From assembly GCF_000315625.1 (NCBI RefSeq), contig NW_005434633.1, forward strand, positions 406,733 to 455,201: a stretch of 48,469 nucleotides of DNA, read 5' to 3'. Made by a program: the position numbers and the translations under genes. The notes beneath the pieces are model-generated. The model searched no databases. It saw only the letters and a program-made list of their open reading frames with translations, and was not told the DNA's origin. Numbering within the stretch: position 1 is the stretch's first letter; every line of letters begins with the position of its first letter. The stretch is from Guillardia theta CCMP2712. Lineage: Eukaryota > Cryptophyceae > Pyrenomonadales > Geminigeraceae. Positions 32,594 to 43,911 of the stretch are shown here, piece after piece.

Positions 32594-34039
32594 TCAAACC
32601 TCAGCGAAGCTCCCAGACTTTTGCAGGATCTGCAATGCTCTGGCAAACTCCTCAAGAATATCTTGTACGGTGTAGTCGTTGACGTATCTCCCCAAGTCAA
32701 GGTTGATGTCGAAAGGATCCTCTATGCAAAGAATATGCCTGTGACCCGTGAGCAAGTTGAAACGTTTTGAATGAAGGGCTCTTACCTGTTTCTGAAGTCT
32801 TCCGGGGTATCCCATCCCTTCGCCCTCTTCCTGAGAAGCCTTCCGCTTCGTACACTCACAACTCCTTGATCAATCGAACAGACTGAAAACATGCTTTAGT
32901 CGGCGTTGCTGCATCCATTCCGGTGTACCATTGGAGTAGAAGTGGAAGAACCCAACGAGAAGAAGCCCCAGCGATGAACGCTTGTTCCTTTCACCGAAAC
33001 CTGGAGAACGTTCATCGAAGAAGCGAGCCTTGCACTGTTACTCGCTAATGTCTCAACGTTTCTATAGAAGTAGCAGTCGTACAAATCTCCGTCACTGGAA
33101 ACAGCAAACGATGGATCGTTGTTCAGCTTGGCCTGTACGCGCCGCAGACTTTGCAAGCACGGCAGCACTCGTTCATACTGCAGGTATTGGATTACCATCA
33201 ACGTATACGTGTAAGAACTCAGATAGCCTCTGAAGGTATTGTGAATTTGACGTTGCTTCACCCAGTGCTTGATGCACATGATCAGCGGCCTGACCCTCTT
33301 GTCCAGCATGGTGTATGTGAACAGCAAGTCGGTATTGATACAGGCAAGGACATTGTTGACACTCAGATCGCAGTCAAAGGCAAATCCCTTGAACTTGATG
33401 ATAGGAAGTCGGGCATTGGGCCGAGCCTCAACATTCAACATTCCTTGCCTTTCCAGCAGCCTAGCAAGACCAATGAGAAAAGATGTAAATTTTTCTTTCT
33501 TTGAGTTTTCCGTCATCCTGCGACTGCTCCTTGATTCTTTTGAATCTCATCTTCAGGAATAACAAGACACATGTCTACATCTGAGCCCTTGGAGCCAAGG
33601 TTGCTCCCAGATGAACCAAACATCTGTACTGTAGAATTTGGATAAGTGCTAGCAATGATCGTGTTCAATGCTGTGCAGGCGCTAATCTTGCGATCGATTT
33701 CTTCTCTAGGAGGACAGATCTCCGCCACAAAACTCATGCAATCATTAGAGAGGAGATCCATATGTTTGGCTTTCACCTTGGGCTTCACAATGCTCGTACA
33801 CAAAGTTGGCGGATGTGTGTCGAGACTGGTCGTGAGGTGCTCATAACTGACCCCTGCAGCACCCCTGTAATAGGCTCCTTGCTCAATAATCGCGCTATCG
33901 GATTCATTAAGACGCCTGCCAGCACTTGGAGATGGAGGTGGAGATGGAGTTGGAGATGGAGAAGAGATTTCGTCGTCGAGTAAAGAAAATGGGTTGATAG
34001 GTTGCCTGCTCATTGCCGTTGGAAATCTCCTCCAAGACA
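32594..34039 (-). CDS. Cid1/TUTase-type terminal nucleotidyltransferase (non-canonical poly(A)/poly(U) polymerase)
   Basis: Five exons: 34039-33564, 33498-33042, 33000-32929, 32882-32786 and 32738-32594. Introns are 65, 41, 46 and 47 bases; the first (65-base) junction is the least certain. The catalytic palm shows FGSSGSNLGSKGSDVDMCL (GS motif plus DxD) and a third acidic residue in FDCDLSVNN. The central domain has IKHWVKQR and GYLSSYTYTLMVIQYLQ. The PAP-associated region has LGLLLVGFFHFYS, VVSVRSGRLL and IEDPFDINLDLGRYV. Such enzymes add U or A tails to RNA 3' ends. U versus A preference cannot be read with confidence. The acidic Ser/Pro-rich N-terminus is low-complexity. All key residues are present. 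Confidence 0.9.
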
Positions 34040-34266
34040 TTTTCAAGAAAAGAATGCAAACAACAGGGCAAGCTCAGCAAAAGATACCTCTTCCTAAAAA
34101 GACATGAATATGTTTCTTTTCCTCCTCAATCTCCTAGTACGCTAACTTCCATCTCTTGCACTATCCAGCTTAGATTTGTGGTCAAAGAAAAAGAAATCCT
34201 TCTTTTGGACTGAAAGCAACATGTAGAGGGGAAACGTTTCGATCAAAGAGCTGTCGACATATGCAG

Positions 34267-34283
34267 GGGGGGGGGGGGGGGGG
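34267..34283. repeat. Poly-G tract
   Basis: About 17 uninterrupted G, upstream of the nucleotidyltransferase gene. Confidence 0.9.
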
Positions 34284-35705
34284 TAGGTAGATTACGCGTC
34301 AAAACTGATCGTTGGAAATCAGATGGAAAGGAAGCCTAGGTTGTATGATAGCCTCTAAATACTGGGATACTTATTATGAAATATCGACCCTTGACACGAG
34401 CTGTACATGATCATTTTAGCTTCGTATACATGTACCCACCCCTCTTGTGAAGTGACAAGTTAGCAGCGAGCTAGAAACTGGGGAGAGGTCTTTGAAACTT
34501 GTTTATAAATTTGTACCACGAGAAGTCTTTACAAATTTGTTAGCAGACTACCCCACGATCTGACTGTAACTTCTGGGGTGTAGCCCTACTTCCCTATGTG
34601 TTCGTAATGCTGGGATCTGTTGACTGGTTGCGGGCGGAACTGAAGTCATTCTTAGAGGCTTTGGGTGAGCAGCACCAATTAGCGTAGCATCGGAAGTTCA
34701 TTGACTTTGTCCTCACATATGAAAGTCTCTGTCTCTGTCCCTTGGTATCGAGAAAGAATACTCAGTGCAGCATTGATGTCACGAGACACAATGCGAGTTT
34801 TGAAAAATTTGGTGGACCCACACCATGCTCGAAGTGAAATTGAAATTGAGTCACATCAAACACGCGTTTGAAAGTTTTGTTCGATCCATTTAACGGTCCT
34901 AACGCCCTATTCATTCCTTCCACAGCACTGCAAGAGGCACTTCCATAGGCAATGATTGCCTCAGATAGACTCCTTTCTTTCTTCCCTTCATGGTTTGAAA
35001 GAAACGATCGGCAGCCTTCCTTTGGTGAATGTAGTTGTCCATTCTCATCATCCCGGGCCACATTTCCTTTTGCCGCTGTAATGGATGTGCACGACATCGA
35101 ACAACCCAACACCGCAGTAAGTGACTGTTCAAACTGATGTTGCACCCGCATGACGTTACGTCAGTAACGGACATGGCAGCATCATGCGAGTAGTCGCAAG
35201 AGGCTACGTACGCTGGCGAGGTGTATAATGCTAGAATCGAAGATGTGTACTGGACGTAGACGTACGTACAACACATTGGTATGATGAAAGCATGAGGCTG
35301 GTATAAACCGATACACATGTTCACTCATTGCTGTATTACGGGTTAAAGCCTGACCTCGACATATAAGCAACCCATCTAGACGTTGGCCACGTCACCGGAA
35401 TGGGATTGCACGAACATTGACGTGTGTTCTCTTACTGCTGTACATAAACAAATCTAGCTTCATTCCTCATCTGTTCTACTCCTAAGTGCACTATCGCTCA
35501 GTTGCTGGACTATACCCGCATCACAAACAAGTCGATGAGACTTGTCTTGAAAGTGAATTCTTCCATTACAGTCCACACAACTCCTGCGCACATGTTGGCC
35601 GGGGCCCCATAGGGCCGGGCCCGACTAAGACTGGGCTGGAAGTGGACTGCGGCCCGTACAGCATTCTCCGATCTTATACGTGCAACCACTAAACCAATCA
35701 GACAT
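34284..35705. other. Intergenic, no supported gene
   Basis: Base composition is more AT-rich than in the neighbouring genes. A minus-strand ORF at 35151-34762 (ending KRVFDVTQFQFHFEHGVG) has some protein-like character but no start context or family. Nothing else was found. Confidence 0.45.
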
Positions 35706-37516
35706 ATGTGCATGCGAGTCCAGGATCTCAAAACCTGCAGGCCCGGGGCACCGAGTAGCATGCGCGTCAACAGCCAGCTCAGCACCGACGTGCAGCTTCC
35801 AAGTCGGCATCACTGTGAAAGTACTTCGATGTCTGGGTGGACGGCTCCTTTCAAAGCAGGCGCCTGCAGACGGGCGGGTCTGAAGGCCAGTATGACAGGT
35901 TCGAGCGGGTGCAGGTGCCTGCGACTGCGAGGAGCGTCGGGTCTGTCATGGCTGATAGCTTCGAGCGAGGTCAACTGCTGTGCCTACCAGGGCTACTACC
36001 TCTATGCTGTCATGGATGCCGAGCTCTGTCAAGCCTGCCCCATTGGATCGTACAAGAGCGCCCCCGGGTCTGCCAACTGCTCTGCCTGCCCCCGCAACAT
36101 GGACACGCCCGCGACAGGGTCGACCGACGCGTCAGCCTGTCCGTGTAGGGTAGGAACGTACAGGAACGGGTCGGGGGCGTGCGAGCTGTGTCCAGGAGGG
36201 TCGGGATCAGCGGCAGGCGCGTCGTCGCTGTACGAATGCTCTTCGGTTCATACTCCTGTTGTACAATCGTCTCTCCACGCAAGCGTTGAAACGACGCCTT
36301 CAGTGGGTTTTCAAGGACAGTTAGCAATTTGTCTATCACGACCAAGACTCTCGAAGCAGTTGCAACGATCATCACTACCTCCACCATCATTGCATCCTCA
36401 ACTGTCATTACAAGTTCCGTCGTGACGATGGCTCTTCCTGCCCTTGCGTCGGTTAGTGGAACCACAGCTTCAGATTCTGTTTCGGCATCGGCCACGTCAT
36501 CAGTCACGGCATCAGCATCAGCGTCGTCAGGTCGCGAATTACGGCGATGCCATGGCCTCGAACCAGGAGTTGCTGTCTACCTTGGTCTCATGCGTCGCCT
36601 CGCTGGCTGTCGCCTCGCTGGCTCGCGTTTCTCTCAGCAAGCTCTACATGATCGGGAAGCGTCGCGCGCCCTCCGACTCCGACGTCCTCTTCCCTCCGTT
36701 CCTCGCCTGGGAGCTGCCGATAGCAGTCACTCAGGTACAAGGCTTGTCATTGGCGATCTTCCTCGCGATCAGAAGTGGGTGCGTGGTCTGTGTTGGGATG
36801 GGCTGCCTGCTGCTGCCGCTTGTGAAGGCCGAGCTCGATTTGTTTTGCTACTACGCCCACCGAGGGCACAGCACTTTGATCTCATGGAGAGCGTGGGAGG
36901 AGGCGAAGGGGATAGGAGACAAGATAGGAGCTGTAGGAGCTGTCTTTGCGCGAGGGGAGTGGGTCATCGACGACAAGAGCGACAAGTTCATGGCGTCCTG
37001 GCTGTATATGAAGCGTTTCAGAGTGCTGCTGGAGGAGGTTTGCGCGCACGCCTGGTGGTATGGGGTGTACTCGATCGTGATGCGGGCCTTGTACTCTTGA
37101 CGGTCTCTATCCCCTTGTTCTCGGATGTCGTCAGGACCTCGATCATGTCAGCCTTTGTGTTGGTGGACCTCCTGCTCGTCATCGCCTTCACACCTCAGAT
37201 CGACTGGCTCGCATGGCTATCGCACTTATTGGCAGCTCTGGGTAATCTGGGCATATGTCTGTCGTTGTTGACATCCGCGGTCTTTGCGCTGAGACCTGAC
37301 TTGCTCAACATGACGTACCTGGTCTGTTTGCTCCTTGCCATGTTGCCCATGACATGTATCAGTACGTGTCGGGATGGGTACAAGGCGCTCAGTGCGTTGT
37401 CTTGTCTGTCGAGTCGAAGAAAGAAGCATGTTCAAGTAGCTGCCAGTGAGCACCTGCAACATGAAGCTTCGACCGCTGCCTCTCTCCAGGTCATCGTTAG
37501 TGATGAACAATCTTAA
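35706..37516 (+). CDS. GCC-repeat (ephrin-receptor-like) cysteine-rich multi-pass membrane protein
   Basis: The 5' end is uncertain; the coding part is clear from about 35970. The cysteine-rich segment (YQGYYLYAVMDAELCQACPI, then GSYKSAPGSANCSACP and CRVGTYRNGSGACELCPGG) is the GCC2/GCC3 or TNFR-like pattern of extracellular domains. After an intron near 36240-36312 comes a Ser/Thr/Val-rich stretch leading to a membrane helix (VITSSVVTMALPALASV), an intron of about 80 bases, and then several helices: LLSTLVSCVASLAVASLA, IAVTQVQGLSLAIFLAI and others. A 44-base intron (37091-37134) restores the frame into FVLVDLLLVIAFTP and further helices, ending at 37516. It is a cell-surface protein of unknown ligand. 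Several short introns fix the frame without stops. Confidence 0.7.
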
Positions 37517-37574
37517 CACCTTACAACGTATGTACAACAAAAGCTATAGCCAATGGCACCAACTTCTCTACCCG

Positions 37575-37945
37575 CCTCCGTCTCTACATGCCTCCGTCAC
37601 TACACGTCCTCGTCACCACATGCCTTCGTCTCTACACGCCTTCGTCTCTACACGCCTCCGTCTCTACACGTCCTCGTCACCACATGCATTCGTCTCTACA
37701 CGTCCTCGTCACCACATGCCTTCGTCTCTACACGCCTTCGTCTCTACACGCCTCCGTCTCTACACGTCCTCGTCACCACATGCATTCGTCTCTACACGCC
37801 TTCGTCTCTACACGCCTTCGTCTCTACACGCCTTCGTCTCTACACGCCTTCGTCTCTACTAGGCTACACGCCTTCGTCACCACACGCATTGACGTCTCTA
37901 CACGTCCTGGTCTCTACACATCCTCGTCACCACAAGCTTCGTCAA
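37575..37945. repeat. 16-base minisatellite
   Basis: Tandem 16-base units (GCCTTCGTCTCTACAC and variants GCCTCCGTCTCTACAC, GTCCTCGTCACCACAT, GCATTCGTCTCTACAC). The variants recur in a fixed order, giving a higher-order repeat. Because 16 is not a multiple of 3, all frames stay open, which produces false ORFs. Confidence 0.95.
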
Positions 37946-38065
37946 TTTACGTGTCAGTACACAATATCCTACACACCGACCTACTCAAGCTAACAAGACT
38001 TCTGCTTTACCTGATCGGATCACACCGTTCAACACCGGCCCTGGCCCGGGCTCAGTGTCACTTCA

Positions 38066-38116
38066 CGGACAGCCTGCCGGGCTTCGCCCGGTGCCGGCCC
38101 GGCCCGGCCCGGCAAT
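38066..38116. repeat. GC-rich palindromic cluster
   Basis: CTGCCGGGCTTCGCCCGG followed by repeated GGCCC/CCGGC. It can fold into a strong stem and lies between the minisatellite and the deoxyhypusine synthase gene. Confidence 0.6.
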
Positions 38117-38384
38117 GTGACGGTCGGACTCACAGGGACTTGCTGGCTGGAGGCACGTGAAGATCTTGAGCGGGGCTCGCACCCGTACCTCAAGGCTTCA
38201 AAGTACCGGTGGTCGTGGAACTCTTTCCCCTCTCCAAAGTTCCATTGCTCCGCTTGCTGCTGTTCCTGCATAAACCATTACCCTCCTACCCCTCCGCTTC
38301 TCTGCCCTCCTCCTGCTCCTCCTGCTCAGCAGCTCCCCTGTGCTGTCCTCCATCTATACCTCTTGCCATCCCCGAAGAGTCGCC

Positions 38385-39796
38385 ATGTCGGAGAGCACCA
38401 GCAAGGCCGAAGAAGCAGTCTTGATCCAGTCAGTGCCGATGCCTGCTGGCTCGGTGAAAGTGAGGGGATACGACTTCAACGAGGGTCTCGACTACGATCG
38501 TCTCCTTGGAAGCTTTCTGAGCAGTGGTTTCCAAGCGACCAACTTCGGGCTGGCGGTCGAGGAGGTCAATAAGATGCGCCAATGGCGCCTCAGGTGAAGT
38601 TGCGTAGTGACTGCTGTGTTTGCTGCTATCCCTCCTCCTCCTCCTCCTTTCCTGTTGAGATGGCGACCAGATCGATCGCTTGCTCACTCATAATCCGATT
38701 GATTGTTTCGCAGCGACGAGCCTGTTGCTGAGGACGAGGACGAGGAACTGAAGAGTATCGAGGCGAGAAGCAAGGTCAAGTCAACTATCTTCTTGGGGTA
38801 CACGAGCAACATGGCGTCTTGCGGAGTGAGGGAGACGATCCGATATCTGTGCCAACACAAGATGGTCGACGTGGTGGTTGCCACTGCTGGAGGGGTAGAG
38901 GAGGATTTCATCAAATGCCTGGCCCCGACGTACATCGGAAGCAAGTATGGAGATGGAGGCTTGCGGTTGTTGTATGATTCACGAATTATGATGATGTTGA
39001 CAATGTCATTGTCTTGGTCCCTGCGCAAAGTTGACAACAGCAACAGGAACCCCCTCCACCCTGAAGTAGCCAGCGGGTTTGACCTCGACGGCAAGACCCT
39101 GAGGAAGCAAGGTCTGAACAGGATCGGCAACATGCTGGTACCCAACGAGAACTACTGTCGCTTCGAGGAATGGTTGATGCCCATTCTCGACAAGATGCTC
39201 GATGAGCAGGTGAAGACAGTCTCCTTCCCTCTCAGCTGCTCCTCCTCCATTCTTTTCGTCTCCTTCGCACTTTCTGCAGCTTCCGCTCCCCTTCCACCCT
39301 CCGCTTGCAGTTTTTGTTCTCTTTACTTCTTCCACTCAGCTCGCAACCGGAGAGCCCTGGACTCCTTCCAAGTTCATCAAGAGACTGGGACTGGAAATCA
39401 ACAACCCTGAGAGCATCTACTACTGGTGACTCGACCCTCCTCCCGCCCTCCTCCCGTGTTCCCAGAAACCTCTTGTTCGCCTTGTTTCCTCCCTCCCTCC
39501 CTCCCTCCCTCCCCTCTCCCTCCCTCCCTGCTTCTGCCCGTCCCAAGACTTCTCCATAGCTCTGTTCTTCCCATCCTTTTCCTCTTCCTCTCGTCCCTCT
39601 CTTCTCCCTCCTTCTCAAGACGCTTTCTCCAGGTGCGCCAAGAACGATATCCCCGTGTTTAGTCCGGCTCTCACCGACGGGTCCATTGGCGACATGCTCT
39701 TCTTCCATTCTTACAAGGTGAGCCAGTCGAACGACAGGGTAGTGCTGAGATACTGCTGGTGGTGGTGGTGTTGCTGCACCTGCTGCACCTGCTGCA

Positions 39797-39832
<36 letters not shown>

Positions 39833-40186
39833 ATTGTTGTTGTTGTCATTGTAGATGATGATGTGCTGCTATTGTTGCTGGTGGTGGTGCTGCTGGAGTC
39901 ATTGCGATGAGCATCATTGAAGGAAGTAGGGAGGACGCTGATGCTCTCCTGCAGCGAACTGGACTCGTGCTGGATCTAGTTGGCGACATCCGCGAGATCA
40001 ACATGAAGGCGATGAAAGCAAGGCACACGGGTGCAATCATCATCGGTGGAGGTGAATTCTCGTGTGCATTTGGCAAGAGAGTAGATGGAGAAAATGGAGA
40101 GGAAATCGATGATGGCGATAATGATTACGATGAAATCGATGATGATGACGACGCCGACGATGACGACGATGACGACGTGTATGATG

Positions 40187-40258
<72 letters not shown>

Positions 40259-41075
40259 CGACGACGACGATGATGACGATGATGATGATGATGATGACGA
40301 TGATGATGATGAGGAGGAGGAGGAGGAGGAGGATGGTGGTGGTGGTGGTGGTGAGGACGATGATTGCGACGATAGTGACGATAGTGACGATGGTGACTAT
40401 GATAACGACGATGATGGATGTGGTCGATGATGGTGACAAGAATGCAGGCGTCGTAAAGCATCACATCATGAACGCAAATTTAATGCGAAATGGATGCGAC
40501 CATGCTGTCCTGATCAACACAGGTGATGCTGTGGAAATCGAGAACGTTGTTGAGGAGAAAGTGGTGGTGAAGAGGAGGAGGGTGAGGAGGAAGAGCAGGA
40601 GGAGGAGGAGAAGGAGGAGGGGGAGGAGGAGGAGGAGGAGGAGCAGGCGCAGGAGGAGGAGGGGTTGGTAGTGAAGAGGAGGAGGAGTGGGGTCAGAATG
40701 ACGATGACGAGGAGAGGTGGTGATGAGGAAGAGGTGGAGAAGATATTCATACATTCCGTGACATGTGGAGCTTCAGGTCAGGAGTACGACGGCAGCGACA
40801 GCGGCGCAAAGCCGGACGAGGCGATTTCATGGGGAAAGATTAAGATGAACGTGACGCCTATCAAGGTAGAGGATCGGGACGACTATCCTCCTTCCTCCCC
40901 TGCGCTCTCCTACAGTCAGAATCTGTATCTCCCTCCCTTTGCATCCCTTCCTTCCCCCTGCTCTCCTCGTTGTCGTCTGACCATGATGCCGCAGATCTAC
41001 GCAGAGGCCACCATCGTGTTCCCCCTGCTAGTGGCGCAGACGTTCGCGAAAGATGGCCCACGCGAGAAAGTTTGA
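38385..41075 (+). CDS. DHPS: Deoxyhypusine synthase
   Basis: Nine exons in one frame: 38385-38593, 38714-38944, 39074-39209, 39340-39425, 39633-39717, 39955-40051, 40448-40522, 40777-40865 and 40995-41075. The enzyme uses NAD and spermidine to convert one lysine of translation factor eIF5A to deoxyhypusine, in the cytosol. Diagnostic segments are [105 protein letters not shown] (the lysine of SWGKI is the active-site residue) and [17 protein letters not shown]. All catalytic and NAD-binding segments are present. Introns 5, 6 and 7 are loaded with CTG, GAT and GGA trinucleotide repeats. Confidence 0.95.
39775..39835. repeat. (CTG)n in intron 5 of the deoxyhypusine synthase gene
   Basis: CTGCACCTG units followed by a run of CTG and GTT trinucleotides within the 39718-39954 intron. 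Confidence 0.9.
40110..40440. repeat. (GAT)n/(GAC)n in intron 6 of the deoxyhypusine synthase gene
   Basis: A long GATGAT run (over 60 bases uninterrupted at 40187-40256), then GAC/GAT mixtures and a GGA/GTG block, all inside the 40052-40447 intron. Confidence 0.95.
40555..40680. repeat. (GGA)n in intron 7 of the deoxyhypusine synthase gene
   Basis: Purine-rich AGGAGG repeats inside the 40523-40776 intron. Confidence 0.9.
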
Positions 41076-41231
41076 AGTATCGTTTCATACAGGAGTGTAC
41101 CTCTCTTCTCTAGAAGGTTGAAAAAGCGAGGGAAGAACTACTAGACGAGGAAGTTGAGAATGAGGTGGAGACTAGGTCGACTCTGGTTGTCCCATCCCCA
41201 ACTCACCTTCCCTCCTCCCTGCTTGCATCGT

Positions 41232-42404
41232 TCACTTCCTGCGGCTCAAGCTTCGCATTCGGGCGAGATCAGCCTGGTACTCCCTGTAGGCATCGAGTCC
41301 TCTCTTGTACGAGCTCATCCTCGACTTAGGTGTCCGAGCCGCACGGGAGGGAACCTGATGGAGAGACACGCGCTGGGACTTGTAGTCCATGGGGTCGCCC
41401 ATGTCGTCGGGGATCCTGCTCTCATGCTGACCCAGGCAAGAGTCAGACAAGAAGGCAGAGAAAAGGAGAGAGATGGGCGGTGGTGGTATTGGGGGGTTGG
41501 GAGGTGAAGGAGGAGAGGGAGGGAGGGAGAGGGAGGGAGGGAGTGAGAGAGGAGAGGAGAGGGAGGAAGGGAGTGAGTGAGTGAGTGAGTGAGGGAGGGA
41601 GGGAGGGAGGGATAGGAGGGGAAGAAGCAAGTCATAACAAGATCTCACATAGCGATAGTCATCTTCGTTGTCCCACGGCATTCCATCGAGCTTCACCCCG
41701 AGCCTGCTCAGTCGTTCCTCGGGAGTAGTTCGGTTCTCCAGCTTCTGCATGATCCTCTCTACCTCCTCGTCCGCTGCCTCTTCCGCGGCCGAAGTCTCAT
41801 TGCTGTTGGAGGATTCATCGTCGATACCATCGTCCTCGTCCTCCCAGAACCACCTTCCGACATGGACCCCGGCACGCTGGAGAGGCCTGCGGTTGTACAG
41901 GTCGTAGTCAGCCACATCGTCGGGTATCTCAGTAGCGCTGCTGTTTTCGTCTGCCTCCGCGCCTCCTCGTCCTCCTTCCGGAGGGCTGACGTATCCGGGG
42001 AGGGTCGGGATCTCATGGTAGTGGGGCCAGTTGTCCAGGTTTACACCATGGCACTCCAGCACGTCGCCTGTGCACTTCTTCTTGGACGAGTCAGTTGCGT
42101 TGCCCTCGAGCATCGAACCCTGGAACACGTTCCCTTCGATCAGCTGCGCCATGCGGAGATCCGCCTTGCCCGCGTCCATGAGGTCCTTTCCCTTCATGAT
42201 CAGAGCCTGCGCGAGCTGAGCCCTGCGACTCGGGCGAGTCTGCAAGAGCACGTTAGCCCTCGGGCGGTGATCGGAGACGAGGAGGAGGGAGGATACAGCG
42301 ATCAGTCCGATCCCAGCGAGCAGGTACATGGTAAGATTGTTTCCCCTCAGCCTCCTGCTGAGGAGGGGAGCCGATTCGTTGGCTGCCATTGAAACTGCCA
42401 CCAT
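41232..42404 (-). CDS. Single-pass membrane protein of unknown function
   Basis: Two exons, 42404-41649 and 41426-41232, with a purine-rich intron (41427-41648) that happens to stay open. ATG at 42404, or at 42389 (MAANESAPLLSRR). An acidic dileucine-like ESAPLLSRR precedes one membrane helix (LTMYLLAGIGLIAVSSLLLV), so a type II protein of endomembranes is likely. The luminal part is acidic and has one Cys pair (CTGDVLECHG) and four N-x-S/T sites. The tail is basic (KRGLDAYREYQADLARM). Family not recognised. Confidence 0.7.
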   Translation of the reverse strand: MVAVSMAANESAPLLSRRLRGNNLTMYLLAGIGLIAVSSLLLVSDHRPRANVLLQTRPSRRAQLAQALIMKGKDLMDAGKADLRMAQLIEGNVFQGSMLEGNATDSSKKKCTGDVLECHGVNLDNWPHYHEIPTLPGYVSPPEGGRGGAEADENSSATEIPDDVADYDLYNRRPLQRAGVHVGRWFWEDEDDGIDDESSNSNETSAAEEAADEEVERIMQKLENRTTPEERLSRLGVKLDGMPWDNEDDYRYVRSCYDLLLPLLSLPPSLPHSLTHSLPSSLSSPLSLPPSLSLPPSPPSPPNPPIPPPPISLLFSAFLSDSCLGQHESRIPDDMGDPMDYKSQRVSLHQVPSRAARTPKSRMSSYKRGLDAYREYQADLARMRSLSRRK

Positions 42405-42593
42405 CGCAAGCTCCTTGGACGAAGCTCACGACCTGAAGAGACGAGTCAGTGGAAAAGAAGGAAATCAGAGCATGGTGGAAGGGGATGCATGTGTGTGGAG
42501 TGAGGGGTGTGAGGGGGAAGGCGTGGGGCTGAGGGAACGACTGAAATGAAATGTCGCCTCAAACGCCGAGATTTGCAATGCTGCGCACAGCTG

Positions 42594-42676
42594 ATTGTTA
42601 TACCACCTCATTCGGTTGTTTCTACCAAGAAATGAAACTGATCGGTTCTACCAGAAATGAAACTGATCGGTTCCAA
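42594..42676. repeat. Short tandem duplication
   Basis: Two adjacent copies of a roughly 24-base unit (AATGAAACTGATCGGTTC core) with no repeat elsewhere seen. Confidence 0.8.
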
Positions 42677-42954
42677 GTTTTCGCAACGCTACGGAAAACT
42701 GAGTTTGCTTTCCTCCTTCTTTCTACCTTTCTCTTCTCCTGTGACCCTGCTATTCTGATCTCTCGATGGCCCGGGTTCTGCTGACGAACTGCACTTGAAC
42801 CCCGACTCTCACTGTCTCTTTGGACCTCATCGATCTTTGAAGTCACTCTGCTAGATCCATGTACAAGGCTACTCTGATCCATCAATTCTTTTTCATACAA
42901 CAGCTCTTCAGCTCAATCTAGTCCTCCATTACATTCGAACTCAAACTCTAAAAC

Positions 42955-43020
42955 AACAACCTCCCCTCCCCTCCCCCTCCCTCCCCTCCCCTCCCCTCCC
43001 TCCCTCCCTCCCCCTCCACT
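42955..43020. repeat. (CCCTCCC)n pyrimidine tract
   Basis: CCCTCCCCTCCC low-complexity sequence in the intergenic region. Confidence 0.9.
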
Positions 43021-43189
43021 TGTCTGATCTGCTTTCACCTGAACTTCTGTCTGTCTCTTGCTCTTGGTTTGTGCTCTCCTCTTCTTCTTCTCTTCCTCTC
43101 CTCCTCTCTCCTTCATCCCTCCTCCCGTCTCAGCATGTCGGCTGGAACGGGCGGTCCGAAGAGTCAAGATTGTATAAGACTCTGGACAA

Positions 43190-43880
43190 GTATAAAGATT
43201 CCTTATACATGTATAAGACCTTTATGATCCAATCTTTGTACTTTAAAAAGAGTAGTATATTTTGGAGCAGGGTGGTAACAAAATTGCTACACCTGGGTGG
43301 TCTTACGTTAGGGGTAGGGTCACATTACCAAGGGGGGTAGTCACATACCCTTTTAGTACCCGTCTAAATCACTGGATTTGCATGGGTCCATCTGGTATCA
43401 GGTTGCTTTCCCATAGGTAGTGGTGATGTCGCAGGGAGATCAGGGGGTCAAAGGGTGGACAAATGTGGAGGTGGGTTATCGGATTGTTTCGGTCCTATTG
43501 CAACCTAGGGTTCCTATGGATATCCTAACCCTTTCATGCGTCTGCAAAGCCCTGGCAGGGATAAACAATTGGGTGGGGTAGTCATTTGGAGGGTACCGGT
43601 ATTTTGCACCCACCCACCTCTCTAAATTCATGGAAGTACCCACCCTAACGTCTGTGCTTTACACGGTAGAGAGTACCCTTTTGTTCATCGTGCGCTCCCC
43701 ACCCCCGTCACCCGTTTGAGTTCAGATCCGCCGAGGCGGAGGTGAAAGGGATCGACAAATCAAGAGTTCTACAAGAGTACCAAAAGAAATATTTCTTTTT
43801 TCAATCACCCCTCATTTCAAGCAAATATTAGCTCGAATATGGGGTGGGTCCAAAGGATGGCGTAAGATTGTTCTTCAACC
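43190..43880. other. Noncoding stretch rich in GGGTA/TACCC motifs
   Basis: No gene. Many GGGTAG, TACCC and CACCCACC words occur. Similar sequence lies at 22620-22690 and 45295-45430, so this may be a dispersed noncoding repeat. Confidence 0.45.
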
Positions 43881-43911
43881 TTGAACCAGACACGTGTCTG
43901 AGAGCCGCACC

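Noticed and set aside
37446-38160. Histidine/Ser/Thr-rich repetitive ORFs in three frames
   Set aside because: They come from the 16-base minisatellite. A unit not divisible by three keeps all frames open without being coding.
40125-40464. Poly-His, poly-Ile, poly-Met and poly-Asp ORFs
   Set aside because: Trinucleotide repeats inside an intron of deoxyhypusine synthase.
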